Source: Candidatus Zixiibacteriota bacterium
GTDB taxonomy: Bacteria; Zixibacteria; MSB-5A5; GN15; FEB-12
Direction: 5' to 3'
Length of the DNA stretch: 35,142 nucleotides
Assembly (NCBI GenBank): GCA_029858555.1
Contig: JAOUEU010000005.1
Location: 1-35,142, forward strand
Made by a program: the position numbers and the translations under genes. The notes under the pieces were generated by a model. It was not told the origin of the DNA. It did no database searches and saw nothing but the letters and a program-made list of their open reading frames with translations. Shown here piece after piece: positions 19,429 through 29,310 of this stretch. How positions within the stretch are numbered: the first letter of the stretch is position 1; the number at the start of each line of letters is the position of its first letter.

Positions 19429-19973
19429 GACTTCTGCAGTACCTCCACGTTTTTGCCGCCGATGGCTTCGAGGAAAGCGCGGGTTTTATCCACCTCAAAC
19501 AACGGGTCCTCGGCTTCAATGCTCACAAAGAAGGCGTCGTCGGTGACCTTCTCGAACTGCCTGGAGTAAAACACCGGGTGGAAGAGGCGCGGCAAGCCGT
19601 TGAGAGCCAGCATGGCGATCAGCGCCGCGAAGGCCGACAGGAGCACCCCGAGCGCGAAGGTTACCGGCACATATGCCTGGAAACTGAAGAAGGGTTTGCC
19701 GGAGATGACCAGCGGGTAATCCACCGAACTGGTCCACCACTGCAGAGCCAAGGCGCTCGTGGTCCCGACAATCGCGGCCAGACCGACAATCCAGCCGAGC
19801 GGCGACCGCTTCAGGCCCATGGCCGCATCCATACCGTGAATGGGGAACGGCGAATGACAGTCGAATTTGCTGAAACCGGCCTCGCGGATTTTGACAGCGG
19901 CCTTATGCAGCGAACCCGGGTCGTCGAATCTCGCCAGCACGCCTTTCACCTGTCCCGTCACGACTCTATCCAT
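19425..19973 (-). CDS. actD: Alternative complex III subunit ActD (DUF3341)
   Basis: [53 protein letters not shown]; two TM helices; start/stop overlaps with neighbours. Confidence 0.93.
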   Translation of the reverse strand: MDRVVTGQVKGVLARFDDPGSLHKAAVKIREAGFSKFDCHSPFPIHGMDAAMGLKRSPLGWIVGLAAIVGTTSALALQWWTSSVDYPLVISGKPFFSFQAYVPVTFALGVLLSAFAALIAMLALNGLPRLFHPVFYSRQFEKVTDDAFFVSIEAEDPLFEVDKTRAFLEAIGGKNVEVLQKS

Positions 19974-21381
19974 GGCGGTTTCCCTCCACCGCCCGCGCGG
20001 CAGCGTGATGGTGGGGATCAGCCTGGGGCAGAACCGTCTTCACTTCGGCCATCGAGATCATCGGCAGAAACCGGATGAACAGCAAAAAGAGCGTGAAGAA
20101 CAGTCCAAAGGAGCCGACGAAGGTGCTGATATCCCAGATGGTGGGGCTGTAATAGTCCCAGGCCGAGGGCAGAAAGTCGCGCGAGAGCGACGTCACGACG
20201 ATGACAAAGCGTTCAAACCACATGCCAATATTTATCAGTATGGAGGCGACAAACATCACCGGAATGCTGGTGCGCAGCTTCCTGAACCAGAATAGCTGGG
20301 GCACGGCCACGTTGCACGACACCATTATCCAGTAAGCCCAGGCGTAGGGTCCAAAAGCCCGGTTGAGAAACGCAAACTGCTCGTAGATGTTGCCCGAGTA
20401 CCAGGCGATGAAGAACTCCATGCCGTAAGCGTAACCGACCATCGAACCGGTCAGAAGGATGACCTTGTTCATCTTCTCGAGGTGGTCGACGGTGATGAGG
20501 TCTTCGATACCGAATATCTTGCGCGCGATAACGGTCAGCGTAATGACCATGGCAAAACCGGAAAAGATGGCGCCGGCCACGAAGTACGGCGGGAATATGG
20601 TGGTGTGCCAGCCGGGTATGATGCTGACGGCGAAGTCGGTGCTGACGACGCTATGGACCGATAGCACGAGGGGCGTCGATATGCCGGCGAGAATCAGGTA
20701 GGCCAGTTCGTAGTGTTTCCACTGCCGGTTGCCGCCGCGCCAGCCGACGGCAAAGATGCCGAAGATTATCTTTTTGATTTTTTTGGAGGCGCGGTCCCTC
20801 AGGGTGGCCAGATCCGGTATCAGTCCCGTGTACCAGAACAACAGCGAGGCGGTGAAATAGGTGCTGACCGCGAAGACGTCCCACAGGAGCGGGGAGCGGA
20901 AATTCGGCCACATGCTCATCTGGTTGGGGATGGGAAACACCCAGTAAACCACCCACATGCGACCGACGTGAATGGCCGGGAAAATGAGGGCGCAGGAGAT
21001 GGCGAAGAGAGTCATAGCTTCGGCGAAACGGTTGATGGATGTCCGCCAGCGTTGCCGCAGCAGGAAGAGAATGGCCGATATCAGGGTACCGGCGTGACCG
21101 ATGCCGACCCACCAGACGAAGTTGATGATCGCCCAGCCCCAGCCGACGGGGTTGTTCAAGCCCCAGATACCGGTACCCTCGTAGAGCAGGTAGCCGATCG
21201 AGCCGACCAGCACGAGAAACAGCGAGAGGGCGGCGCCAAAAGCCAGGTACCATACCGGCGGCGTGCGGCGTTCGATGATGCCGCTAATCTTGGCGGTGAT
21301 GCCGGTGAACGTCTGGTGGCCCCCCAGCAGGGGGGCTTCGCCTTCCGGCAAGCCGGTTATTTCACGCGTGGTCGTGCTCAC
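19966..21381 (-). CDS. actC: Alternative complex III subunit ActC (NrfD-like membrane protein)
   Basis: NrfD/PsrC-like multi-[77 protein letters not shown]. Confidence 0.94.
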   Translation of the reverse strand: MSTTTREITGLPEGEAPLLGGHQTFTGITAKISGIIERRTPPVWYLAFGAALSLFLVLVGSIGYLLYEGTGIWGLNNPVGWGWAIINFVWWVGIGHAGTLISAILFLLRQRWRTSINRFAEAMTLFAISCALIFPAIHVGRMWVVYWVFPIPNQMSMWPNFRSPLLWDVFAVSTYFTASLLFWYTGLIPDLATLRDRASKKIKKIIFGIFAVGWRGGNRQWKHYELAYLILAGISTPLVLSVHSVVSTDFAVSIIPGWHTTIFPPYFVAGAIFSGFAMVITLTVIARKIFGIEDLITVDHLEKMNKVILLTGSMVGYAYGMEFFIAWYSGNIYEQFAFLNRAFGPYAWAYWIMVSCNVAVPQLFWFRKLRTSIPVMFVASILINIGMWFERFVIVVTSLSRDFLPSAWDYYSPTIWDISTFVGSFGLFFTLFLLFIRFLPMISMAEVKTVLPQADPHHHAAARAVEGNRHG

Positions 21382-21402
21382 AATCGCTCTCGTTTATTCC
21401 AG

Positions 21403-24378
21403 CTACCCCGTTTCCGAGCCTCCGCTCAGTTTCGGGTTGGGGTTTGTCAGTTTGGCCAGGTACGAATTACGCGGCCGGACATTGAATTCCGCGAGCAGGT
21501 CGTATTTGCGGTCGGCCTGTTTCAGTTTCGCCACCTGGCTGTCGGGGTCGTTGATATTGCCGAACTGGATAGCGCTGGTCGGACACGCCTGCTGGCAGGC
21601 GGTCATGATTTCCCCGTCGCGGACCAGCCGGTTTTCTTTTTTGGCCTGCTGTTTGGCCCGGTTTATCCGCTGGAGGCAGAACGTGCATTTTTCCATAACT
21701 CCCCGGGACCGCACCGTAACGTCCGGGTTCTGGGCCATTTTCACGACTTCCGCCATTTCGCTGACGTAGTTGAAAAAGTTGAACCGGCGCACCTTGTAAG
21801 GGCAGTTGTTCGAGCAGTAACGCGTACCGATGCAGCGATTGTAGTTCATGGTGTTGAGGCCTTCCCGGTCGTGGCTGGTCGCGGCCACCGGGCATACCTG
21901 TTCGCAGGGGGCGTTCTCGCACTGCTGGCACGCCACCGGCTGGTGCACCATGCGCGGGTCGTCCAAATCACCCACGAAATAGCGGTCGTTGCGTATCCAG
22001 TGCATCTCGCGACCCCTGGCGACCTGGGCCTTGCCCACGACCGGGATGTTGTTTTCGCTCTGACAGGCGATAGTGCAAGCGTTGCAGCCGATGCAGACGT
22101 TCAGGTCGATGACCATACCCCACTGGTAGCCCCGTGAGTAATCATGGTCCGGATATATCGATTTCAGGGCCGGGTGTTCCACCATCTCGCGGGCAAATTC
22201 CGGATTGTCGCGATATTCGGCGACAGTCGCTTCGCGGATAATCGGCCGGCCGGCCATGCGGGAATGGTCCTGCGTGTTGGCCAGCGCATAGGTTTGGCCC
22301 GTACCGGCCAGAACTGCGCCGCGACCAAACGAATCAGCACCGGTGGTTCTCAGCAGGTAGGTATTGAAGCCGACCCCGTCGGCGATTTGACCCAAACCCT
22401 CGCGGCCGTAACCCAACGCCAGGGCCACGGCATAGTCGGCCTGGCCCGGCGTGACCCAGACCGGCATCTCGAGACTTCGGCCGTCGAATTCAAGGCGCAC
22501 CATATCGTTGTTCGCCACCGCCAGTTCTTCGGCGGTCTTCGGGCTGATCAGGGCAGCGTTATCCCAGGCCAGCTTGGTCACGGCGTCGGGCAACTCCTGC
22601 AGCCACCCGTTGTTGGCGTATCGACCATCGTAGAGATGCGATGGATAGAAGCCTATCTCGAGGCTGTTTGCAGAGGCGGCCGCGGGCCGAGACGGTACTT
22701 CGGACCAGAGCTTTGACCAGGATTTCATTGCGCGGTATTTATCCGGCGGAGTCGCGCTGTCAGCCAGCCGGCCATCATGCAGGACGCTTCGCCATTGTTT
22801 TTCGAAGTCACCGCCTTTGAGGAGGCTTTGCCAAGTCTCACGAACGATGTCATAACCCCGCAGCTCGCGTCCGCCGGCCATCAGGGCGAATATCTCAGTG
22901 TCGGCGTGCCCGCCGTAAAGCGGCTCGATCATGGGTTGAATGACGCTTACCGTGCCGTCGGCCGACCGGGCGTCTCCCCAGCTCTCGAGAAAGTGAGCGC
23001 GGGGCACGTGCCACTCGGCCTGGCGCGATGTTTCATCGTAGTAGGCGCTCAGGTGCACGGTGTGTTCGACCCGACCCAGGGCAGCACTGAAGTTCACATC
23101 GGCCGGCGCATCATAAACGGGATTGCCGCCAAGGATGACGAGGGTGTCGATAGCGCCGGCGGACATTTGGTTCACCAGGCCGGCAAATTCATCCCGGTCC
23201 GTCGACAGTGCGTCGGGCATGCCGTGGAAACTGACGGTTTCGTCGATGTTCCCCAGCGCGGCGTTGAGGGCCAGCGTGACCTCATGCACCCATACCGGCT
23301 GCCGTCGCCCGGCGACAATCAGGCTCTTTCCTTTCGTTCTGACCAAGTCCTCGGCCAGAGCCGTCAGCCAGCGCTCGTCGAAATAGGTTTCACCGGAAGG
23401 GGGCACGTTGCCGGTATCCACACCCATCTGTGACAGCTTGCCGGCCAGGGCCAAAAGGAGTCGGCCGATCTCGCCACTTCTGAGGCGCAGGCGGTGGTCG
23501 GCCATACCGCCGGTGACACTGAAGGCACACTCGGCAACGTAGAGGCGGTTCATGACGTGATCGGCGCCAATTATCCGGCGGCCGTCGGCGAAGCGGCGGG
23601 CCGCGGCGACATTTTCGCTTTCGGTTTGCAGGAAGTCACAGTCAAGAGAGAGGATGACATCCGCTCTGTCGTAATCGTAGATCGGTCGTGAAGTCTTGCC
23701 GGTAAGATTCTGCACGGCGCGATAGATGTTCTCATCGCTAATCGGCTCATATGCGACCCATCGCGCTGCGGGAAATGATTTTGCGAAATCACGCTTAAGG
23801 CGCGCCAGGGTCGGTGATGAAAACGCCTCGGACAGAACCGCTAATCCGGATCCCTCGCCGGCGGTGAACGAACTGTGCCGCTCGCGCCAGAAACTCACGA
23901 AATCGGCGTAGCTCTTCTCGATGTTTTTGTGCCTGACACTTTTGGAGCGGTCGGGATCGTAAAGTCCCAGTATCGAAGCCAGAGTCAGACAGTCGGCGGA
24001 ACCGAGCGAGGCCGGATGCTCCGGGTTGCCTTCGATTTTCGTCGGGCGTCCTTCATGAGATTCAACAATCAGACCGTAGGCGGAATTGCCCAGCGGCATG
24101 GTGGTGGCGTAGTACCGGGGCACACCGGGGATGACCTCTTCCAGCTGAGAGACATACGGCACAATCTTATCCACCGGGCGGCGGCAGCCGGCCAACCCGG
24201 CCAGGGCCATCGAGGCACCCATCAACGTCAGAAAATTGCGCCGCGTCCATGGATTGGATGGTATCTCACGCGCTCTCTCGGCTTTTCCGGACGAATCTTG
24301 CGACCCGGCGGTCATTTCCGCCAAATGCTCCAGGCTGCGCCAGTAACCACCCCTGTCGTCAAGCTCGGATCTGCTCAT
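21403..24378 (-). CDS. actB: Alternative complex III subunit ActB (molybdopterin-oxidoreductase-like plus Fe-S domain)
   Basis: Start MSRSELDDRGGYWRSLEHLAEM overlaps the actA stop (ATGA). Tat motif RRNFLTLMGASMALAGLAGC; Fe-S clusters CIGCNACTIACQSENNIPV, CQQCENAPCEQVCPVAATSHD, CIGTRYCSNNCPYKVRRFNFF. The ORF-track start at 24681 overextends into actA. Confidence 0.94.
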   Translation of the reverse strand: MSRSELDDRGGYWRSLEHLAEMTAGSQDSSGKAERAREIPSNPWTRRNFLTLMGASMALAGLAGCRRPVDKIVPYVSQLEEVIPGVPRYYATTMPLGNSAYGLIVESHEGRPTKIEGNPEHPASLGSADCLTLASILGLYDPDRSKSVRHKNIEKSYADFVSFWRERHSSFTAGEGSGLAVLSEAFSSPTLARLKRDFAKSFPAARWVAYEPISDENIYRAVQNLTGKTSRPIYDYDRADVILSLDCDFLQTESENVAAARRFADGRRIIGADHVMNRLYVAECAFSVTGGMADHRLRLRSGEIGRLLLALAGKLSQMGVDTGNVPPSGETYFDERWLTALAEDLVRTKGKSLIVAGRRQPVWVHEVTLALNAALGNIDETVSFHGMPDALSTDRDEFAGLVNQMSAGAIDTLVILGGNPVYDAPADVNFSAALGRVEHTVHLSAYYDETSRQAEWHVPRAHFLESWGDARSADGTVSVIQPMIEPLYGGHADTEIFALMAGGRELRGYDIVRETWQSLLKGGDFEKQWRSVLHDGRLADSATPPDKYRAMKSWSKLWSEVPSRPAAASANSLEIGFYPSHLYDGRYANNGWLQELPDAVTKLAWDNAALISPKTAEELAVANNDMVRLEFDGRSLEMPVWVTPGQADYAVALALGYGREGLGQIADGVGFNTYLLRTTGADSFGRGAVLAGTGQTYALANTQDHSRMAGRPIIREATVAEYRDNPEFAREMVEHPALKSIYPDHDYSRGYQWGMVIDLNVCIGCNACTIACQSENNIPVVGKAQVARGREMHWIRNDRYFVGDLDDPRMVHQPVACQQCENAPCEQVCPVAATSHDREGLNTMNYNRCIGTRYCSNNCPYKVRRFNFFNYVSEMAEVVKMAQNPDVTVRSRGVMEKCTFCLQRINRAKQQAKKENRLVRDGEIMTACQQACPTSAIQFGNINDPDSQVAKLKQADRKYDLLAEFNVRPRNSYLAKLTNPNPKLSGGSETG

Positions 24379-25067
24379 CGGTGACACCCCGAACACACCA
24401 CCGGCGGATTTATGTTTTTTTCCATCCTCACTTTTTTCGCATACTCGGCCTGGTCGGCGGGCGGCTGCCAGTACATATCGGTGAGCTCCTCGTGCGGGCG
24501 CAGGTGCTCGTCCGGGTGGCGGTGACAATCCAGGCACCAGCCCATGCTCAGGGGCTGCTTCTGCGAGACCACCTTCATCTGGGCGACATTGCCGTGGCAA
24601 CTGACACAGCCGACACCCGCGCGCAGGTGCGCGCTGTGGTCGAAGTAAGCGTAATCGGGCAGTCTGTGCACACGCACCCATTGCAGCGGCAGTTTCATGC
24701 TGAAACTTTCGCGGACGGGCAGGAGTCTCTCGCTCTCGGGCAGTATAAGCGTGTGGCAGTTCATGCAGGTTTGTGTCGGCGGCACGTTGGCGTGCGGCGA
24801 GACCTCCACCGAATTATGGCAATAACGGCAATCCAGGCCCAGATCGTCGGCGTGGAGCTTGTGGCTGTAAGGCACGGGCTGCAGCGGCCGGTAACCGACG
24901 TCCGTATACCACGGGGAGAAATAGTACCATACGAAGGCCACCGCCGCCGCCGCCAGGACGACCACTCCGATAGCAAGATATGTTGGCAGTTTGTTAGTCC
25001 ATTCTGGAAATATCTGCGCCAAGTACTTTCCCCTCGTCTTGCCGAAAGACGTAGCCTTATCATCCAC
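24375..25067 (-). CDS. actA: Alternative complex III subunit ActA (pentaheme cytochrome c)
   Basis: Five CxxCH motifs: CRYCH, CMNCH, CVSCH, CLDCH, CSGCH; N-terminal TM anchor. Confidence 0.95.
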   Translation of the reverse strand: MDDKATSFGKTRGKYLAQIFPEWTNKLPTYLAIGVVVLAAAAVAFVWYYFSPWYTDVGYRPLQPVPYSHKLHADDLGLDCRYCHNSVEVSPHANVPPTQTCMNCHTLILPESERLLPVRESFSMKLPLQWVRVHRLPDYAYFDHSAHLRAGVGCVSCHGNVAQMKVVSQKQPLSMGWCLDCHRHPDEHLRPHEELTDMYWQPPADQAEYAKKVRMEKNINPPVVCSGCHR

Positions 25068-25072
25068 GCAGG

Positions 25073-25933
25073 CTAAATGAACTTATCCATTATCAGCGCC
25101 AGGAACAGGAAAAACAAATACAAAATCGAGTAACGGAAGATGCCCCACGCCAGATGCGGCTGGTTATGCCTTCTGGCCTTGTACGCTTTTTCTACAAATA
25201 TTACGCCCAGGATAAGCGATGCCGCCAGATAAATCCAGCCAAAATTGACCGCCAGCGGCAAAAGGCTGACCGCGAAGAGTGCGACAGTATAATAGAAAAT
25301 CCCGTTCAATGCGGCGCGGTCACCCCGGGCGACCGGCAACATCGGCAAACCGGCCCGCCGATAATCATCTTTGAAATGCACAGCCAGCGCCCAGAAATGC
25401 GGAGGCGTCCAGACGAGAATAATCAGAAACAGCAGCCAGGGCATAAGCGCCGTCGATCCGGTTGCGGCCGCCCAAGCACCCACCGGAGCCATGGCGCCGG
25501 CGATGCCGCCGATAACAATATTCTGGCTGGTGGTCGGTTTGAGCCACAGCGTGTATACAAAGCCGTAAAACATAATCACCGCCAGGGCCAAAAGGGCTGT
25601 CAGCCAGTTGAAAACCAGCGCCAGCAGAAGCACGCCGACAAGGCCCACAATAATGGAAAATGTCAGGGCCTGCGACGCCGTCAAAGCGCGCAGCGGCAGC
25701 GGCCTGCACCCGCAGGTTCGGCTCATCCGAGAGTCAATATCCCGTTCGAGATACTGGTTGAGGGAGTTAGCGCAGCCGCCGGTAAGAAACAGGCCTGCCA
25801 GAAACGCCGCAAACTTGAGCGGGCTGGCAAGAAGAGTGCCCTCCAGAACCAGCGCCGTGACGCCGGAGGTGACGACCAGCGTCATGACCGACGGTTTGGT
25901 TAGCTGAACGCAACTTCTGACGAGAGTACTCAT
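25073..25933 (-). CDS. ctaB: Protoheme IX farnesyltransferase (heme O synthase)
   Basis: UbiA-type: GGCANSLNQYLERDIDSRMSRTCGCRPLP; WTPPHFWALAVHFKDDYRRAGLPMLPVARG. Start at MSTLVRSCVQLTKPSVM preferred over the upstream ORF-track start. Confidence 0.94.
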   Translation of the reverse strand: MSTLVRSCVQLTKPSVMTLVVTSGVTALVLEGTLLASPLKFAAFLAGLFLTGGCANSLNQYLERDIDSRMSRTCGCRPLPLRALTASQALTFSIIVGLVGVLLLALVFNWLTALLALAVIMFYGFVYTLWLKPTTSQNIVIGGIAGAMAPVGAWAAATGSTALMPWLLFLIILVWTPPHFWALAVHFKDDYRRAGLPMLPVARGDRAALNGIFYYTVALFAVSLLPLAVNFGWIYLAASLILGVIFVEKAYKARRHNQPHLAWGIFRYSILYLFFLFLALIMDKFI

Positions 25934-26264
25934 AGCGTTATCGAAACATCTGCTGCTTTTCAGCCGTATTACCCGTCCCGCGGCGCGGAGCGGTACAAAA
26001 CCCATATTTCTGTGGTCGTATATGATTGTGCAACAACTTAAACAAGCGATTGGTTTCTGTTTTGACAACCTTTAGGAAGAATACCAGAATGGGTCTTCTT
26101 TGTCAACCGAGGCGCCGGGCGTTATTAAGAAATTTCCAAAGTCGGCGCCGGGCCGGCGGCGGATAACACAACAGGTCGATTGGCTGCCTCGGGCACAAGC
26201 CCGGGCGAATTGGACGTGTAAGTCGATCGACGAATCAGAAGAACAGCCGGATTTGCGTGACCGC

Positions 26265-26729
26265 CTACTGGATGGAGAACTTGACGACTTTCGGTTTAAC
26301 CAGCTTTCCGTAGTCCTTCATGGACAGCTTGATGAGTTCCGTGTGCGAGCCGGCGTTGAAAGCGATTTCCTCGTCCTCGGTCAGACTTTGGGCCACGTAG
26401 ACGTCCATGCCGTACAGGTTGCCAAACGGCGGCATGGCGCCCACTTCACACTCCGGGAACATGTCTTTGAACTCTTTCTCGGTCGCCAGTTCGACGTCGT
26501 CGGTCCCGCACATCTGCTTGAGCAGGTCGAAGTCTATCTTGTACGAGGCCGGCAGAACGGCCATGGCCATCTTGCCATCGATTTTGATCACCACCGTCTT
26601 GGCGAGTTCCTTGCCCGGGATATGGGCCGAGGCCGCGATGGTCTGGGCGGTGTACGCCCGCGAGTGGCTGATGGTCACGTACCTGATATCGTTACTGTCG
26701 AGAAAATCTTTGAGCTTTTTGACGGGCAT
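26265..26729 (-). CDS. YbaK/EbsC family aminoacyl-tRNA deacylase-like protein
   Basis: [80 protein letters not shown]. Confidence 0.9.
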   Translation of the reverse strand: MPVKKLKDFLDSNDIRYVTISHSRAYTAQTIAASAHIPGKELAKTVVIKIDGKMAMAVLPASYKIDFDLLKQMCGTDDVELATEKEFKDMFPECEVGAMPPFGNLYGMDVYVAQSLTEDEEIAFNAGSHTELIKLSMKDYGKLVKPKVVKFSIQ

Positions 26730-26889
26730 AAATACCTCCTGGAGGTTTATTTCGGACCTTATCTGGAATCCGAACCGCGTCGGATTTTTTGCCCAATTTG
26801 CTTCGGGAGAGAATCTATGAAGCCGTGACTAAAAATTACCATGCCGCCAGGCCGTTTGCAAGCGCTTTCTTGCGGTCGGCGGCACCGAG

Positions 26890-27642
26890 CTACGAATGTA
26901 TTTTTATATCCTGAAGCTGTTTCCAGGTGTCCTCGGAATACCAGATATCGAGAAACTCTTCAATGGAAGCCGCTTCCCTGTTTGCCCAGGTATCAGCCAG
27001 CGGCTGACGCAGAAGCCTTTTCAGGCTGGCGAAGGCCGGCTGGGCTCGCCCGGCCATAACGCGGGTGGCAGCTTCGGCATCTTCCTGCAACCTATCGAGC
27101 GATGAAATCTGATCTATAAGGTTGAGCCTCAGGGCCTCTTCAGCTGAGTACATGGTGCCGCTGAGCAAGATTTCGGAGGCGTTTTTGGCGCCGGTGCAGA
27201 ATTTGAGGATATCAACACTTCCGGCGAACACACTGGAGCCGAAACTGACTTCGTTGAGCGAGATTTTCGCTTTCCCGGAAACCATAAGGCGATAGTCGCA
27301 GGTGGTGGCCAGCATGCAGCCGCCTGCCACGGCATGGCCGTTCAGCGCCGCGACAACCGGTTTGGGAAACACAAAGAGATAGGTCAAAAGGTCGGTGAAC
27401 TTTTTCAGGTAACGGGCGAACGATTCTCTCTGAAAACCGAGAAATTCAGGGATATCGAAGCCAAACGAGAAGAATTTTCCTTCTCCGGTAAGAATCACCG
27501 CCTTCACATCGGGGTTTTTTCCCATGTTTTCAAAAGATTGACGAATTTCTTCGACCATGGGTTCATTGAGGGCATTGACTTTGCCTCGACTGAGAGTCAA
27601 TGTCGCAATGCCGGCATGATGCTGCTCACGAACGAAGCTCAT
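26890..27642 (-). CDS. Enoyl-CoA hydratase/isomerase family protein
   Basis: IATLTLSRGKVNALNEPMVEEI; GEGKFFSFGFDIPEFLG; FPKPVVAALNGHAVAGGCMLATTCDYRLM crotonase signature. Confidence 0.93.
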   Translation of the reverse strand: MSFVREQHHAGIATLTLSRGKVNALNEPMVEEIRQSFENMGKNPDVKAVILTGEGKFFSFGFDIPEFLGFQRESFARYLKKFTDLLTYLFVFPKPVVAALNGHAVAGGCMLATTCDYRLMVSGKAKISLNEVSFGSSVFAGSVDILKFCTGAKNASEILLSGTMYSAEEALRLNLIDQISSLDRLQEDAEAATRVMAGRAQPAFASLKRLLRQPLADTWANREAASIEEFLDIWYSEDTWKQLQDIKIHS

Positions 27643-27943
27643 GAATACCTCCTCGGATGGAAATTTGCCAGGATACATCCCTTTATACGGATGGGCGGCT
27701 GCCCGGTTGCGAGCGGACGAACCTTTAGTGCGACCTTTCGCTTCCTTTTTCGGCCCGCGGTCGAAAAGGAGACCTCCTGCGCCGAACTATGACCGGAATC
27801 CAAACTGACTACCAATGGCTCCATGAGATAAGGGGGCCGGGATTAGCAGCGAAATTGCCGTTGCGCCCGGTAACGGACGACGCAGCCGATAATGCGAGCG
27901 AGATTTCAGCGAGAATAGCGGCTTCTCAGACCAGTCGGTCGCG

Positions 27944-28417
27944 TCATCCGGCATCAAGCGTTAATTCCATGTATAGCGCGCTCTCGATCGGATTAAAGCG
28001 ATAAGGTTCAATGGCGACGAAGCCCAGCGAACGGTAGAGGGCCACAGCCTCTTTCATCGTGGTAAGGGTATCCAGCCGCATGCGGCGATAACCCCCCTGC
28101 CGCGCCCTGTCTATAATCTCCATTGCCAGACTTCGGCCGATATCCCGGCCGCGAAATTTGGGTTTCACGTACAGCCTTTTCATCTCGCTGACGCCATCAG
28201 CGAGTCTTTGCATGGCCACGCAGCCGGCGGCTTCCCCGTCACAGCGGGCCAGCAGCAGACAACCTTCAGGCGGATCGTATGGCGCGGGCAGCGCCGCCAG
28301 TTCACTCTGAATATTCTGAAAACAGAGATCGAAATCCACCGAGTCCTCGTATTCCATGATCAGTTTACGAATATCGTCGATCAAGGGACCTGCAGTTACC
28401 GCGATCAATTCAATCAT
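27944..28417 (-). CDS. GNAT family N-acetyltransferase
   Basis: EMKRLYVKPKFRGRDIGRSLAMEIIDRARQGGYRRMRLDTLTTMKEAVALYRSLGFVAIEPY. Confidence 0.9.
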   Translation of the reverse strand: MIELIAVTAGPLIDDIRKLIMEYEDSVDFDLCFQNIQSELAALPAPYDPPEGCLLLARCDGEAAGCVAMQRLADGVSEMKRLYVKPKFRGRDIGRSLAMEIIDRARQGGYRRMRLDTLTTMKEAVALYRSLGFVAIEPYRFNPIESALYMELTLDAG

Positions 28418-28605
28418 CTTCAGCCTTCATATTCTGCTATTGCTGTTATACGCGCCTCGCGAGGCATCGACGCTGAAAAACACGGGCGCACAGAAGACAA
28501 GGACGACGGTGCTCGGGATCGTGAGCGGGTCTTTTGTACCCTCTGGCGGCAGATGCGCACGCTCATGACGGTATAACGAGCGCCTGCGTTTCAACGATAA
28601 AGGAA

Positions 28606-28635
28606 GCGCCTGCCGAAAAAGGAGTCGACAGGCGC
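28606..28635 (-). terminator. Candidate hairpin terminator downstream of tRNA-Glu
   Basis: GCGCCTG ... CAGGCGC 7-bp stem with a 16-nt loop just past the tRNA 3' end, followed on the minus strand by TTCCTTTA. Confidence 0.4.
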
Positions 28636-28647
28636 CTACACTGCTTT

Positions 28648-28719
28648 CAGCGGTACGGGGGATCGAACCCCGGTTTGATGGCTGAGAACCACCCGTCCTA
28701 ACCACTAGACGATACCGCC
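28648..28719 (-). tRNA. tRNA-Glu(CTC)
   Basis: Reverse complement GGCGGTATCGTCTAGTGGTTAGGACGGGTGGTTCTCAGCCATCAAACCGGGGTTCGATCCCCCGTACCGCTG folds as a cloverleaf: acceptor GGCGGTA/TACCGCT, anticodon loop TTCTCAG, T-arm CGGGG-TTCGATC-CCCCG; CCA not encoded. Confidence 0.95.
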
Positions 28720-28756
28720 AATTCAATGCGCAATGCTAAAAAAGCAACAGGACTTG

Positions 28757-28784
28757 AATATAGATATTAAAAAGAAGTTGTCAA
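28757..28784 (-). promoter_or_regulatory. Sigma70-like promoter for tRNA-Glu
   Basis: On the minus strand TTGACA-N16-TATATT, about 38 bp upstream of the tRNA 5' end. Confidence 0.7.
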
Positions 28785-29310
28785 GAGAAGTTATTGTGTT
28801 GTCTTTGAATGACTTACGGGCGACAGGCCCGGTAATTCGATGCCGTGAAATAGCTTACTTAACCAAAAATTTTTATCACTTTTTTTGAAGGATGGCAGAA
28901 AATTCAATGCCAGAATGGCAGGCTATGCGCCGAAATGACGCTCGACCTCCGTCGTCATTCGTTCGGGCAAACATATCATGTTGCCAGTTAAGCCCTTGGA
29001 CAACAATGAGACGGCTTTCTTAACTCGCTTCATTCATGAAGATTTTTGAGCGCGTGGAAGCTCTAAAGGGACCATTCATGCGGTCTGACAGATCGCCGAA
29101 TGGGGAAATCGGGCCAACTATTTTCGGGTTGACAGTCGACTACTCCGGCAGCCGTCGCCTGAGTCTTTTACATGATAAGTCCAGGCTGGGGCAATGCTTT
29201 GCACGGGCTTCAAAAAGCGTTCCGAATGTACGGCCACGGAAAAACTTGTTTCCCGCGGGGAGAACATTCTCTATTTTAAGGTGAAAGTAAGAAATCCAAC
29301 GGAGGATGTG

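Noticed and set aside
20713-22137. 474-aa plus-strand ORF opposite actB/actC
   Set aside because: Antisense to ACIII genes with clear Fe-S and NrfD motifs; no family resemblance.
21403-24378. ActB as a functional molybdoenzyme
   Set aside because: The homology is real, but in alternative complex III this domain is known not to act as a molybdopterin enzyme; gene context fits ActB.
24379-24681. N-terminal extension of the actB ORF in the ORF track
   Set aside because: Out-of-frame overlap with the pentaheme actA coding sequence; the ATGA junction at 24375-24378 gives a better start.
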